From Clostridiales bacterium (lineage in GTDB: Bacteria > Bacillota > DSM-16504 > Desulfitibacterales > JAICDB01): a DNA stretch of 64,000 nt. The notes under the pieces are model-generated. The model did no database searches. It was not told the DNA's origin and was given only the letters and a program-made list of their open reading frames with translations. The translations under genes and the position numbers were made by a program. Below are positions 36,410 to 45,088 of this stretch, in pieces (within the stretch, counting starts at the first letter, position 1; every line of letters starts with the position of its first letter). Where the stretch lies: positions 1-64,000 of the forward strand of contig JAICDB010000003.1 in NCBI GenBank assembly GCA_020063565.1. Reading direction: 5' to 3'.

Positions 36410-37098
36410 GATTCTCCATTATCCATTGTACTGCTAAATCTTGCTTTAAGTTTTTCCTCTTCCAGCCTTGCCCATGCCAGGCAGCTGTTAATAAAGGTTG
36501 AAATACCATATTTATGAATATATTCGCTACATTTATCGAGAGTAATCTGAGGAATACAAGCTTTTATGTTTAAAGTCTTTTTAGGATTAAAAACCCTAAA
36601 CTCAGCCTCATAAAAATTATCAATAAATAAAGTCATTACATCATTTAAAGCCTGGGCATCTGTACTCTCTTCCTGTCCTTTCCACCAGTCCCAGAGTATT
36701 GGATCAACTTCAACTTCAATAGCCGATCTTTCCTTTTTAAGGGGGTTCCAATCGGCAGGTGTTATGTTTCCTGCTGTAATATTTCTAGGTAGTTTACTAG
36801 AAATATCTTCATTGTAATCCAGCTTTATTTCCAGTTGAGGGTGTTTCTTGCTCACTTCTTGCCAGAATTCTATTATGTAGCTAATATCGGCAATACTATC
36901 TTCCACATTAGACTTTCCGTAAATTACAGCTTCTTCAGGCAAATTTTTTGGGAAACGCTTATCGAACTTACTGGTAAATGAGATATCCTGGCTCTGCCAG
37001 ACATAATTTGCATTTACTTCTTTAGCTTGACTCCTTATTTCCTCCACGTCACTTTCATTTAATTTCCCGAAAATTGTAAAGCTCACAAAGTATGACAC
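36394..37098 (-). CDS. Hypothetical protein
   Basis: About 234 residues from GTG 37098, which has GGGAG at 8 bases; an alternative TTG at 37113 overlaps that site. Soluble protein with no motif that I recognise. It contains VSYFVSFTIFGKL near the start, then AEVDPILWDWW-like aromatic segments and an acidic C-terminus. Monocistronic. Confidence 0.6.
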   Translation of the reverse strand: MSYFVSFTIFGKLNESDVEEIRSQAKEVNANYVWQSQDISFTSKFDKRFPKNLPEEAVIYGKSNVEDSIADISYIIEFWQEVSKKHPQLEIKLDYNEDISSKLPRNITAGNITPADWNPLKKERSAIEVEVDPILWDWWKGQEESTDAQALNDVMTLFIDNFYEAEFRVFNPKKTLNIKACIPQITLDKCSEYIHKYGISTFINSCLAWARLEEEKLKARFSSTMDNGESKPLF

Positions 37099-37230
37099 AT
37101 TATCAACTCCCAACTAACCATATTATATCTTGGAAACCTTGAGTTAGCAAACGGAGAATTTTTTTTGTATAATGTAGTTTAGAATAATTGTTGCCTCCAA
37201 TGGTAAATTTAATACCAAGGAGGTGAACAA

Positions 37231-37278
37231 TTGGCCAAGACTACCAACAAAAGACCTGCTCAGGAGGAAAAGGGTTAA
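37231..37278 (+). CDS. 15-residue mini-gene, translationally coupled to the next
   Basis: TTG after AAGGAGGTGAAC, ideal spacing. The product is MAKTTNKRPAQEEKG (start read as Met). The stop overlaps the ATG of the next small gene as TAATG. Such a strong ribosome site on so short a frame suggests a real peptide or a leader that couples translation. Function unknown. Confidence 0.5.
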   Translation: MAKTTNKRPAQEEKG

Positions 37279-37421
37279 TGGCTAAAAATAATAAAGACGG
37301 TAGAAGATATGATGTAAGGTTAAGACGTGTAAATGAAATCCGCGGCGAGCAGGAAATATTAGACCCCGAAAGGGGCCCGGAAAATAAAATAAGCAATAGA
37401 AAGTCAAAGAAAGGTCGGTAA
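37278..37421 (+). CDS. 47-residue basic protein
   Basis: ATG overlapping the mini-gene stop, with GGAGG 10 bases upstream inside the mini-gene. The 47 residues are highly charged and basic (KNNKDGRRYDVRLRRVNEI and a KSKKGR end), without cysteines. It ends directly in an intrinsic terminator. Not recognised; a nucleic-acid-binding or spore-type small protein is possible. Confidence 0.55.
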   Translation: MAKNNKDGRRYDVRLRRVNEIRGEQEILDPERGPENKISNRKSKKGR

Positions 37422-37436
37422 AAAAACCGGCCTTTT
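37410..37436 (+). terminator. Terminator after the small basic gene
   Basis: AAAGGTCGGT with ACCGGCCTTT (one G-T pair) around six A, followed by T. It begins in the last codons of the small gene. Confidence 0.85.
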
Positions 37437-37464
37437 TAAGATTCACGAGAGAATAATTTCCAAA

Positions 37465-37899
37465 ATGATGAAGCACTATAAGAATATGATGACTAGATTT
37501 TTCATTTACGGAACAGTTGGCTGGATAGCAGAAGTGCTTTGGACAGGATTCGGGTCTTTATTGAGAACTGATTTTCGTTTAACAAGCCATACATATCTCT
37601 GGATGTTTTTTATCTACGGTTTAGCTGTATTTTTGGAGCCGGTTCATGATGCAATTCGATCCTGGCATTGGTTTTACAGAGGATTGCTATACATGTTTTT
37701 AATTTTTTCAGTTGAGTATTTTTCAGGATGGTTGTTAAGCGAAGTAATTGGGGTATGCCCATGGGATTATGGAAATCAGTTATTTGCAATTAACCGTTTT
37801 ATTCGCCTGGATTATGCCCCTGTCTGGTTTACGGCCGGCTTACTTTTTGAAAAGCTCCATGATTTTTTGGACAATATTATGTGGCGTTTAACAAGTTAA
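37465..37899 (+). CDS. CmpB-like (putative ABC transporter type IV) membrane protein
   Basis: A 144-residue protein with four to five transmembrane segments and the family pattern FIYGTVGWIAEVLWTG, FEYFSGW-like core and CPWDYGNQLFA. This Pfam family (putative ABC-transporter type IV) has unknown function despite its name. Alone or with the 52-residue gene downstream (15-base spacing). Confidence 0.8.
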   Translation: MMKHYKNMMTRFFIYGTVGWIAEVLWTGFGSLLRTDFRLTSHTYLWMFFIYGLAVFLEPVHDAIRSWHWFYRGLLYMFLIFSVEYFSGWLLSEVIGVCPWDYGNQLFAINRFIRLDYAPVWFTAGLLFEKLHDFLDNIMWRLTS

Positions 37900-37914
37900 A
37901 AAAGGGGGTTCTAA

Positions 37915-38073
37915 ATGAAAAAGGAAAAAGAAAAAAATATGAAAAGAAAACAACCTTTTGTTGCACCCGGTAATGCAGAGGAATTATTGGATAAGGAAGC
38001 GTCAAGTGAGGAAAAAGATAAGGGTGAGTATACAACGGTAACCCGTTTATCATGGGATGAAGTTGAAGATTAA
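37915..38073 (+). CDS. 52-residue hydrophilic protein
   Basis: ATG eight bases after AAGGGGG. Very charged (KKEKEKNMKRKQPF start, then EELLDKEASSEEKDKG) and ending TRLSWDEVED. No cysteine, no membrane segment, not recognised. A terminator follows at 38095. Confidence 0.6.
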   Translation: MKKEKEKNMKRKQPFVAPGNAEELLDKEASSEEKDKGEYTTVTRLSWDEVED

Positions 38074-38094
38074 TATTTTATACTAGTACAGAAT

Positions 38095-38124
38095 CCGAGG
38101 GACATAGCGCCACTCGGTTTTTTT
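38095..38124 (+). terminator. Terminator after the 52-residue gene
   Basis: CCGAG with CTCGG around a 13-base loop, followed by T7. Confidence 0.65.
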
Positions 38125-38210
38125 ATTTGTTTTTTATTTTAGGTAAAATATAGTAAAATTAAGGTATAGTACAATTGTACCAATGCGCTTTGAGTAGGAG
38201 GGAGAATTTT

Positions 38211-38633
38211 ATGCCAGCAAGAACAGAAATCAGAGTTAGATATGCAGAAACCGATAAAATGGGGGTTGTCTACCATAGTAATTATTTTGTTTGGATGGAA
38301 ATAGGGAGGACCGAACTCTTTCGAAAAATGGGATTACCGTATAAAGTTATAGAAGAAAAAGGAATTATATTTCCTGTTGTTGAGGCGTTTTGCCGCTATA
38401 AAAAGTCTGCACTTTATGATGATGAAATCGTTATAGAAACTGTTTTAAAGCACTATTCTGCTGCTAAAGTGGTTTTGGACTACAAAATCATCAGAAAAAA
38501 GGATGAGGTATTACTTGCAGAAGGAGAAACTGTTCATGGTATCGTCACCACAGAAGGCAAGCCTGTAAGTATCAAGAAGCTTCCCTGGCTGCAAGAAAAA
38601 TTTGATAAGATTATGGAGATTAGGGGTAACTGA
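38211..38633 (+). CDS. YbgC/4-hydroxybenzoyl-CoA thioesterase family protein
   Basis: 140 residues from ATG 38211 behind GGAGGGAG. Hotdog fold with the active-site loop RYAETDKMGVVYHSNYFVWMEIGR, where the Asp and nearby Tyr are catalytic in YbgC enzymes. It hydrolyses short-chain or aryl acyl-CoA thioesters in the cytosol. The true substrate is unknown. The hyuA remnant starts immediately after it (ATG one base after the stop). Confidence 0.9.
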   Translation: MPARTEIRVRYAETDKMGVVYHSNYFVWMEIGRTELFRKMGLPYKVIEEKGIIFPVVEAFCRYKKSALYDDEIVIETVLKHYSAAKVVLDYKIIRKKDEVLLAEGETVHGIVTTEGKPVSIKKLPWLQEKFDKIMEIRGN

Positions 38634-38634
38634 A

Positions 38635-38793
38635 ATGTACAAGCTAGGAGTAGATACGGGAGGGACTTTTACGGATATAGGACTTATTGATGAGAGAACA
38701 GGGCAAATTGCAGTTACCAAGGTTTCTTCTACACCTGATAACCCGGCACTGGCAGTTCTTGAAGGAATAAAAAAATTATTGAATCTTAAATAA
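38635..38793 (+). pseudogene. Truncated hydantoinase/oxoprolinase subunit A (HyuA) N-terminus
   Basis: 52 residues with the exact N-terminal nucleotide-binding signature of HyuA proteins, LGVDTGGTFTDIGLIDERTG, then the frame ends at 38793 where intact relatives run for about 650 more residues. No further HyuA sequence follows. It is a decayed remnant at the junction with the dehalogenase fragment. Confidence 0.85.
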
Positions 38794-38815
38794 TGTCAGG
38801 ACATCTTTTGAATTT

Positions 38816-38833
38816 AAGAGGATGTTCGAAAAG
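38816..38833 (+). repeat. Dispersed repeat copy, AAGAGGATGTTCGAAAAG
   Basis: Eighteen bases identical to the reverse complement of 46047-46064. It lies exactly between the HyuA and RdhA remnants. Confidence 0.7.
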
Positions 38834-38838
38834 CCCAC

Positions 38839-39240
38839 GTGAAATCCACTTCGAATTTCGGCGTTTATTATGACCAACCGGTTGATTTTGGAGTGGATGA
38901 GCTTTGTGATGCTTGTAGAAAATGTGCCAGAGAATGCCCGGCAACTGCCATTACAACAACATCGAAAACAAATGAAGCATTAGGTGAAGCTGGTAATTCA
39001 GGTTATCTCAGGTGGGTAATAGACCATAAAAAAAGTTTTCAATATTGGAGTGAGTGCGGAACAAACTGTAATCTTTGCATATTTGTATGTTCTTATAATC
39101 GAGGATATAAATGGACTAATAGTATGTTTAAATCTAGTAAGGCTAATAACACATTGATTGATAGTTTACTGGAAACCCTAGATGAACATGAACTGGATTT
39201 TTTTAATAAAAAGACAGATAATTATTGGTTAATAGATTAA
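38839..39240 (+). pseudogene. C-terminal fragment of a reductive dehalogenase (RdhA)
   Basis: 133 residues that fit the C-terminal iron-sulfur domain of RdhA: first 4Fe-4S ligands C23, C26, C29, C33 in CDACRKCARECP and second C73, C77, C80, C84 in SECGTNCNLCIFVC followed by SYNRGYKW. The corrinoid-binding N-terminal 300 residues are missing. A stop lies 8 codons upstream in the same frame. No rdhB, rdhK or other dehalogenase genes are seen. The fragment is joined to the HyuA remnant by a repeat-like stretch. Confidence 0.75.
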
Positions 39241-39246
39241 AATAAA

Positions 39247-39283
39247 AAAAGAAGAGGGTTGGATTTAATGCCAATCCTCTTTT
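39247..39283. terminator. Bidirectional terminator between RdhA remnant and small gene
   Basis: AAGAGGGTTGG with CCAATCCTCTT (one mismatch-bearing stem) around an 8-base loop, flanked by A and T tracts on both sides. Confidence 0.75.
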
Positions 39284-39301
39284 ATATTTGTAATTGCTAT
39301 T

Positions 39302-39466
39302 TTACTCTTTTTCTGGCTTGTAATAATATTTTTCTATAGCTTCTGCAATTTCCTCACCGGTAGTTAACCCCAATTCCTGAAAACCAATTCCCGGTCCGAT
39401 ATCAGGCCTTTTTTTTGCTGTGATTCTTGCTTTGCCGATAATTCCTTTCTTTGTTTTTCTTGTCAT
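39302..39466 (-). CDS. 54-residue hypothetical protein
   Basis: ATG 39466 with AAGGAGTGAG upstream; the frame is open further to 39538 but lacks a ribosome site there. Basic N-terminus (MTRKTKKGIIGKARITAKKR) and acidic end (IAEAIEKYYYKPEKE). No motif recognised. Divergent from the TetR gene, with the TetR-type palindrome in between. Confidence 0.55.
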   Translation of the reverse strand: MTRKTKKGIIGKARITAKKRPDIGPGIGFQELGLTTGEEIAEAIEKYYYKPEKE

Positions 39467-39562
39467 TATAAACTCACTCCTTGATAAATTCTCGTTTATT
39501 ATCTTTTCCCAAGAATTTAAAATTAATTTACTAGACAAATTAACAAAATTATACTATCATAA

Positions 39563-39582
39563 CGAGTGAGCACTTACTCACG
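39563..39582. promoter_or_regulatory. TetR-type operator palindrome upstream of the efflux operon
   Basis: GTGAG-CACTTA-CTCAC within cgaGTGAGcacttaCTCACg, the TGAGTGAN form common for TetR regulators. It lies 41 bases before the TetR start and also upstream of the divergent small gene. Confidence 0.7.
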
Positions 39583-39622
39583 AAACTGTGATATTGATTT
39601 ATTTCAATAGGGAGGTTTGCCA

Positions 39623-40252
39623 ATGAAACTTAATTACAGTGATTTAAACCCTACCGGTAAAAAAATTTTGGAGGCTGCTACAAAGGTCTTTACTGCCAAA
39701 GGATTTAACGGAGCAACTACAAGTGAAATAGCAAAAGAAGCAGGAGTGGCCGAGGGGACAATATTTAAATACTTCAAAACTAAAAAGGAGCTTTTTTTAA
39801 GTCTTTTTGTGCCTGCATTGATGGAAATGAAACTACCTGAAATACTGGATGATTTACAAGAAATTATTGAAAAGAAAAAGAATGAACCGGAGGAAGAGGT
39901 ATTAAAGGCTGTCATTAAAAACAGGTTAAATTTAATCAGGGAAAATATTGATATTTTAAAACTGATAATCTATGAAGCGCAGTTTCACCCGGAAATCCGT
40001 GACCTTCTTGTAAATAAAATTGTACTAAAAGCTAGAAAAATCGTTATGGAGTATATAGAAGACAGAAAAAAAACCGGCAGATTTAAGGATATTGATTCCG
40101 GCGTAGCGGCAAGGAGTATGGCTGCACTTTTTATGGGCCATATACTATGGCATAATTTTGTCGCCAAGCATGCGCCTGAAGATGAAATACTCCAAGAAGA
40201 AAAAGATTTAAATGAGGTTATAAGGTTATTTTTGTATGGTATGAAATCTTAA
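39623..40252 (+). CDS. TetR-family transcriptional regulator
   Basis: About 209 residues from ATG 39623 behind GGAGG at 39611 (a TTG at 39617 is too close to it). The HTH reads ILEAATKVFTAKGFNGATTSEIAKEAGVAEGTIFKYFKTKKELF, canonical TetR. The C-terminal ligand domain is variable. It is the first gene of an operon with HlyD, ABC ATPase and ABC-2 permease genes, an arrangement like CecR-YbhGFSR, and very probably represses that operon from the palindrome at 39563. Confidence 0.93.
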   Translation: MKLNYSDLNPTGKKILEAATKVFTAKGFNGATTSEIAKEAGVAEGTIFKYFKTKKELFLSLFVPALMEMKLPEILDDLQEIIEKKKNEPEEEVLKAVIKNRLNLIRENIDILKLIIYEAQFHPEIRDLLVNKIVLKARKIVMEYIEDRKKTGRFKDIDSGVAARSMAALFMGHILWHNFVAKHAPEDEILQEEKDLNEVIRLFLYGMKS

Positions 40253-40272
40253 TTATCATGGGGGAGATGAAT

Positions 40273-41283
40273 ATGAAAAAAGTTCTTCTGGTTGTAATTA
40301 CTTTGCTGGTATTTTTCATGGCTATGGGTTGTGAAAATAGCGATGATCAGCTCTCTTATTCAGGTAGGGTAGAGGCTACTGAAGTTGATATTAGCTCCGA
40401 AGTGGGAGGAATTATTACAAAGATCACTGTTGCACAGGGAGATGAAGTGCAAAAAGAGCAGCTTTTAGTGAAGTTAGATGAGGAAGCAGCAAGTTTAAAA
40501 TTACGGGAAGCTAAAGCAGCAATTGAAGCGGCAGAAGCAAGACTGAAAGAAGCGCTGGCTGGAACCAGGACTCAAAGGATAGATAGTGCAAAGGCAGCAG
40601 TTGCATCTATCAAGGCAAATTTACAACAGGCAAAAAAAGACCTGGATTTTTATACACAAAAGGAAAAGCGTTACAAAGAGTTATTGGAAAAAGGCGCTGT
40701 TGACAAACAGACTTATGATGGTATAGAGCTTGCCCTGCAAAAAGCTAAAAGCAGGGTGGAAACCCTCCAATCCCAGCTGGCACAATCACAATCTCAATTG
40801 GAACTTCTGCAGGCAGGAAACACATCGAACTATATAGCAATGCTGCGTGCTGAACTTAAAAGGGCAACAACATTGAAAGAACAGGCGGAATTACAGCTTG
40901 AAAAATGTACTGTAACTTCACCTTTAAATGGTATTGTATCCTTAAAAAACTTTGAAGAAGGAGAGCTGGTGAAGCCGGGTAGTAATCTCTTAACAGTTAT
41001 AAATTTGCAGGACCAGTGGATAGATATTTATGTGCCACAATCCGATTTGGGAAAATGGCACCTGCAGGATAAAGTTATAATAATTGCTGATGCATATCCG
41101 GAACACAAATTTTCCGGAGAAGTTATTTATATCGCTTCTGAAGCTGAATTTACTCCCAAAAATGTTCAGACAAAGGAAGCCAGAATGGATACTGTTTTTA
41201 AAATAAAGGTTAAGGTTTTGGAGGGGACTGATAAACTGCGACCGGGAATGTGGGTTGAGGTTTATAGGGGTGATCAACAGTGA
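40273..41283 (+). CDS. HlyD-family membrane fusion lipoprotein of the efflux system
   Basis: About 336 residues from ATG 40273, behind GGGGGAG. Lipobox AMGC (Cys near residue 20 of this start) for membrane anchoring. Two biotinyl-lipoyl halves (EVGGIITKITVAQGDEVQKEQLLVKLD and PLNGIVSLKNFEEGELVKPGSN) flank a long alpha-hairpin coiled coil (about residues 75-195). In a Gram-positive-type cell it would extend from the membrane to the cell wall. Its end overlaps the GTG of the ATPase gene. Confidence 0.9.
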   Translation: MKKVLLVVITLLVFFMAMGCENSDDQLSYSGRVEATEVDISSEVGGIITKITVAQGDEVQKEQLLVKLDEEAASLKLREAKAAIEAAEARLKEALAGTRTQRIDSAKAAVASIKANLQQAKKDLDFYTQKEKRYKELLEKGAVDKQTYDGIELALQKAKSRVETLQSQLAQSQSQLELLQAGNTSNYIAMLRAELKRATTLKEQAELQLEKCTVTSPLNGIVSLKNFEEGELVKPGSNLLTVINLQDQWIDIYVPQSDLGKWHLQDKVIIIADAYPEHKFSGEVIYIASEAEFTPKNVQTKEARMDTVFKIKVKVLEGTDKLRPGMWVEVYRGDQQ

Positions 41284-42050
41284 GAGAGTCGGCAATTGTC
41301 ACTAGAGATCTTACCAAAAAATTTGGAAGCCTGATTGCAGTCAACAACCTTAACTTAGAAGTTCCCAGAGGCAAAATTTTTGGAATACTGGGCCCAAATG
41401 GCTGTGGTAAATCAACCACCATGCGCATGCTGTGCGGAGTTATCAGACCTACTTCAGGGACCGGTGAAGTTCTGGGTTATGATATTATGAAGGATTCTGA
41501 AGCCATTAAGCAAAATACTGGGTATATGTCACAAAAATTCAGTCTTTACCAGGACCTTACTGTTGAAGAAAATATGCAGTTTTATGCCGGGATTTATTCA
41601 CTTTCAAATAAAGAAGCCAGAAAGAGAATGGAAAAATTAAAGGAAATGACAAACCTTCGGGGTAAGGAAAGGGCTTTAGTTTCATCCCTTTCAGGTGGCT
41701 GGAAGCAGCGAGTGGCTCTAGCATGTGCGCTGATTCATAATCCGAAGCTGCTTGTTTTAGATGAACCTACGGCAGGTGTGGACCCGGTATCCAGAAGAAT
41801 TTTTTGGAAAATTATTCACAGGCTGGCTGATGAAGGTGTAACGGTTCTTGTTACCACTCACTACATGGATGAGGCGGAAACGTGTCATAATACAGCTTTT
41901 TTATTTTCAGGTCGTCTTTTAGCATATGGCTCTCCTAACCATTTAATTAAGGAACTTAAGGTTTCAACACTTGAAGAGGCATTTCTTTCGCTGGTACAAA
42001 GGGAGACAGGGGAAGAGGTAGAGATATCATTTAAATCATTTCTTAACTAG
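41280..42050 (+). CDS. ABC transporter ATPase subunit (drug-efflux type)
   Basis: 256 residues with Walker A GPNGCGKST, signature SLSGGWKQRVALA (an SGGWKQR variant as in the ABC-2 efflux group), Walker B LLVLDEPTAGVDP and H-loop TTHYMDEAE. GTG start overlapping the HlyD stop. It energises the ABC-2 permease that follows 10 bases later. Confidence 0.95.
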   Translation: MRESAIVTRDLTKKFGSLIAVNNLNLEVPRGKIFGILGPNGCGKSTTMRMLCGVIRPTSGTGEVLGYDIMKDSEAIKQNTGYMSQKFSLYQDLTVEENMQFYAGIYSLSNKEARKRMEKLKEMTNLRGKERALVSSLSGGWKQRVALACALIHNPKLLVLDEPTAGVDPVSRRIFWKIIHRLADEGVTVLVTTHYMDEAETCHNTAFLFSGRLLAYGSPNHLIKELKVSTLEEAFLSLVQRETGEEVEISFKSFLN

Positions 42051-42060
42051 GGGGAGAAAA

Positions 42061-43200
42061 ATGAGTTTGAAGAGATTACTCTCCATCACTCGCAAAGAAT
42101 TTGTTCAGATTAAAAGGGATAAACCTAGTCTTGTTATGGCTCTGGTTGTTCCGGTTGTTATGCTTTTACTGTTTGGTTATGCAGTAAATACAGATGTGGA
42201 GAACTCGGCAATGGTTGTACTTGATATGGCTGCTAACCAGCAGAGTAGGGAATTGGTTGATTCCTTTAATAACTCTAATTACTTTCAAGTCACTGATTAT
42301 GTCACAGAATACAGGCAGCTTAAGTATCTTATAGATGACGGCAAAGCAAAGTGCGGTCTTATTATACCTTCCGATTATGCAGCACTTTTAAAGAGAGGAG
42401 GGAAGCCGGCCGTCCAATTAATTATAGACGGCTCTGATCCTACTGTTGCGAGAACCCTGGTTTCCACAGGAAATTTGATAGTGAAACATAAGGGGTTGCA
42501 GCATGCATTACAGGTCTATGGCGGATTGGGCTTAAGCTTTTCTGACAAAAATTCCCCGGGAATTGAGCTTTCAAGCAGGGTCTGGTATAACCCCAACATG
42601 GAAAGTGAAAAATTTAATATTCCCGGACTTATGGGACTGATCATGCAAAATATCACAATTATGCTTACTGCCTTTGCAATGGTTCGGGAAAGGGAAAGGG
42701 GTACCATGGAACAGTTAATAGTTACTCCTGTTCGCCCCCTGGAACTGATCATTGGCAAGCTTATACCGTATGTAATTATAGGTTCCTTTGATTTTCTCCT
42801 GGTATTAACTCTTGGAGTTTACTGGTTTGGAGTACCAATTCAAGGAGATTTAATTCTTCTTTTACAGCTTGCTGCAATCTTTTTAATATGTGCTCTTGCA
42901 ATTGGAATGCTGATATCTACAGTTTCCAAGACACAACTCCAGGCGATGCAAATGACGGTAGTCTTTATCCTGCCAAGTGTTTTATTAAGCGGCTTTATCT
43001 TCCCTAGAGAAACTATGCCAAAGGTGATTCAGCTTTTAGGTACGCTGGTGCCCCTGACATATTTTCTGGAAATCTTGCGGGGAATAGTTTTAAAGGGAAT
43101 TGGGATGCAGCACTTGAAATCGGAGGTTATTATACTTTCAGTTTTCACAGTGGCTGTTGTGGCACTGGCGAGTTTAAGGTTTAAGAAAAGGCTTGATTGA
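42061..43200 (+). CDS. ABC-2 type permease (YhhJ/YbhR group)
   Basis: 379 residues: N-terminal helix, a large extracytoplasmic domain (residues about 45-180), then five helices and the ABC-2 signature MVREREKGTMEQL-like (MVRERERGTMEQLIVTPVRP). Single permease for this operon, so it probably acts as a homodimer. It exports an unidentified compound, likely the ligand of the TetR regulator. GGGGGAG precedes the ATG. Confidence 0.93.
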   Translation: MSLKRLLSITRKEFVQIKRDKPSLVMALVVPVVMLLLFGYAVNTDVENSAMVVLDMAANQQSRELVDSFNNSNYFQVTDYVTEYRQLKYLIDDGKAKCGLIIPSDYAALLKRGGKPAVQLIIDGSDPTVARTLVSTGNLIVKHKGLQHALQVYGGLGLSFSDKNSPGIELSSRVWYNPNMESEKFNIPGLMGLIMQNITIMLTAFAMVRERERGTMEQLIVTPVRPLELIIGKLIPYVIIGSFDFLLVLTLGVYWFGVPIQGDLILLLQLAAIFLICALAIGMLISTVSKTQLQAMQMTVVFILPSVLLSGFIFPRETMPKVIQLLGTLVPLTYFLEILRGIVLKGIGMQHLKSEVIILSVFTVAVVALASLRFKKRLD

Positions 43201-43226
43201 TTAATATGCGCAAAACATGAATTTAA

Positions 43227-43272
43227 CTAACCCTGATTCATACTTACTTAGGATCGGGGTTAGTATTTTTTC
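43227..43272 (+). terminator. Terminator of the efflux operon
   Basis: CTAACCCTGAT with ATCGGGGTTAG (one mismatch) around a 15-base loop, followed by T6. Confidence 0.8.
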
Positions 43273-43281
43273 ATATCGAAT

Positions 43282-44970
43282 TTAAGGTCTCTTCTCAATT
43301 TCCTCAGCTATTACATCCCAGATTTCCGGTTTTTCAAATCCGCGCCGCCAGGATGCCAGCCCTGCCAGGTCATATTTTTTAATCAGATCTACCCTCTTTC
43401 GCATTGATTGTGCGGTTTCCAGCCAAATTTTATATTTTGAATCTCCTTCTTTATATTCCCCGTACATTAAACCGGTCTTGGTATCTAAAACAGGTTGAAC
43501 ATTGTGTTCGTGTAGTAACTTTTCGGCATTTTCCATACTTAATGCCTGCGAAGTAACTTTAATATTGTCGTCTTCGGTTTTTTGTTCGCGCCAGAGCCTG
43601 GTGTAGAAGGGTACTCCAAGTATTAGCTTATCATGTGGCACTATTTCCAAGATTTCCTTGAGCTTTCTTTCTGTCCAGTAAATGGAGGATACGGGTCCCG
43701 CTACTTTGCTGCTGTGTGGGTACTGGTCATATGCCATAATTATCATATAATCAACAGTATCTCCCAGTGTTTTGCGATCATAGACCAGTGACCATCTTTT
43801 ACTTTGGGAAAGAACCGTAACATCAACTGACACTGTTAAATCCATTTCATGCAAGAAAGGAGTTATTTCCTTAATGAACTGTACAAAAAGATCTTTATCT
43901 TCATAATACATATTTTCAAAATCAATGTTAATCCCATCAAGTTGATAAAGCTCCGCCAATACCAGCAACTGATTCCGTACTTTTTTCCTCTTTACGGGGT
44001 CAGAGAGTACCCGGTGAGTAAGGTCCGGGTCGAATGAATTGCTGAAAAGCGCCCAGACCTGGTAATTATTTTCATGGGCCCACTCAACATATGGTTTATA
44101 TGCCTGATTTTTGATATAGCCTTCACTAGTAAGATGAAACCACGTGGGGGAAAGGACATTTGCCCCCTTGATAAAAGGAGCTTTACTAAAGCTATATGGC
44201 CTGCTGTAGACGTTATCCCATGTCAGGTTTATTTTTCCTCCCAGGGGGCTCCAGGGAATATTGACTTCATTTCTAATATAAGGTTCCCAGGCTACTGCAA
44301 TTAACTGAGATTTACTTTCCTTAATGTAGCCAACCTTACCCTTTGTAGTTAATACCTGTAGCCAGTTGTTTTCTTCTTTATACACCGTAACTTCCTCACC
44401 TGCTTTAAGTTTGAGGATCCAGGGACTTCTTAAAGTAGGGTGCTTTCGCAGAAATGTATAGTCTGAGGTAATCACTGCCTTTTGGACAGGTCTCTTTTTA
44501 TCCCGTATAACCACTGAATTAGCGGAATCATAATATTCTATATCTAACTTGTATAAAGGTGCCAAAACCTCAATGGGTACAAAGAGTTTACCGTTTATTT
44601 CACGGATTGGAGCCTCAAAACTTATTTCCTCCGAATTAATATATCCTGTAAGTTTATCAGTTTTCATTTCGAGAACTTTATCTTTTGTTGTCACTATTGC
44701 TATTTTAGTATTCCGGTCATAATAAAAATCAGGGTCAAATTTATCCCTAATAACATCAACAGGTATTAAGATTTCGTTATTTTCCACATAGATGGCTGAG
44801 TGGATTTTTTGACCGTTAACAATAAGTACAGTATTATTAGGAGTATGGAACCTTAAAAAGGCAGGATAATAATAAACCAGTATCGAAACTAGGGTAATAG
44901 CTATAGTCAAAGGTATTAAGTACATAGGCGTCTTTTTTCTGTTAGTTTGAGGCACTAGTGGAACTTCCAT
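43282..44970 (-). CDS. GH18-family hydrolase with copper-amine-oxidase-like and SH3b domains
   Basis: 562 residues from ATG 44970 behind AAAGGAGG. One N-terminal membrane anchor (about residues 16-36), a Cu-amine-oxidase N1-type dimerisation domain (VLIVNGQKIHSA to SVVIRDKKRP), an SH3b domain (FLRKHPTLRSPWILKLKAGEEVTVYKE), and a GH18 barrel with the active-site motif DGINIDFE, the terminal Glu being catalytic. Domain order and length are those of spore-cortex or peptidoglycan-targeted YaaH/YdhD-like proteins. It probably cleaves N-acetylglucosamine-containing polymer at the cell surface or in spores. Confidence 0.88.
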   Translation of the reverse strand: MEVPLVPQTNRKKTPMYLIPLTIAITLVSILVYYYPAFLRFHTPNNTVLIVNGQKIHSAIYVENNEILIPVDVIRDKFDPDFYYDRNTKIAIVTTKDKVLEMKTDKLTGYINSEEISFEAPIREINGKLFVPIEVLAPLYKLDIEYYDSANSVVIRDKKRPVQKAVITSDYTFLRKHPTLRSPWILKLKAGEEVTVYKEENNWLQVLTTKGKVGYIKESKSQLIAVAWEPYIRNEVNIPWSPLGGKINLTWDNVYSRPYSFSKAPFIKGANVLSPTWFHLTSEGYIKNQAYKPYVEWAHENNYQVWALFSNSFDPDLTHRVLSDPVKRKKVRNQLLVLAELYQLDGINIDFENMYYEDKDLFVQFIKEITPFLHEMDLTVSVDVTVLSQSKRWSLVYDRKTLGDTVDYMIIMAYDQYPHSSKVAGPVSSIYWTERKLKEILEIVPHDKLILGVPFYTRLWREQKTEDDNIKVTSQALSMENAEKLLHEHNVQPVLDTKTGLMYGEYKEGDSKYKIWLETAQSMRKRVDLIKKYDLAGLASWRRGFEKPEIWDVIAEEIEKRP

Positions 44971-45088
44971 GGGATACCTCCTTTGATGGACAATACTAAG
45001 AACATTATGCCACATATTCTAGAAGAGTTCATTACTAGATTTCTGGAAGCTGGGGAAGCAATTATAAATTAATGGGGGGTTGTTTGCA

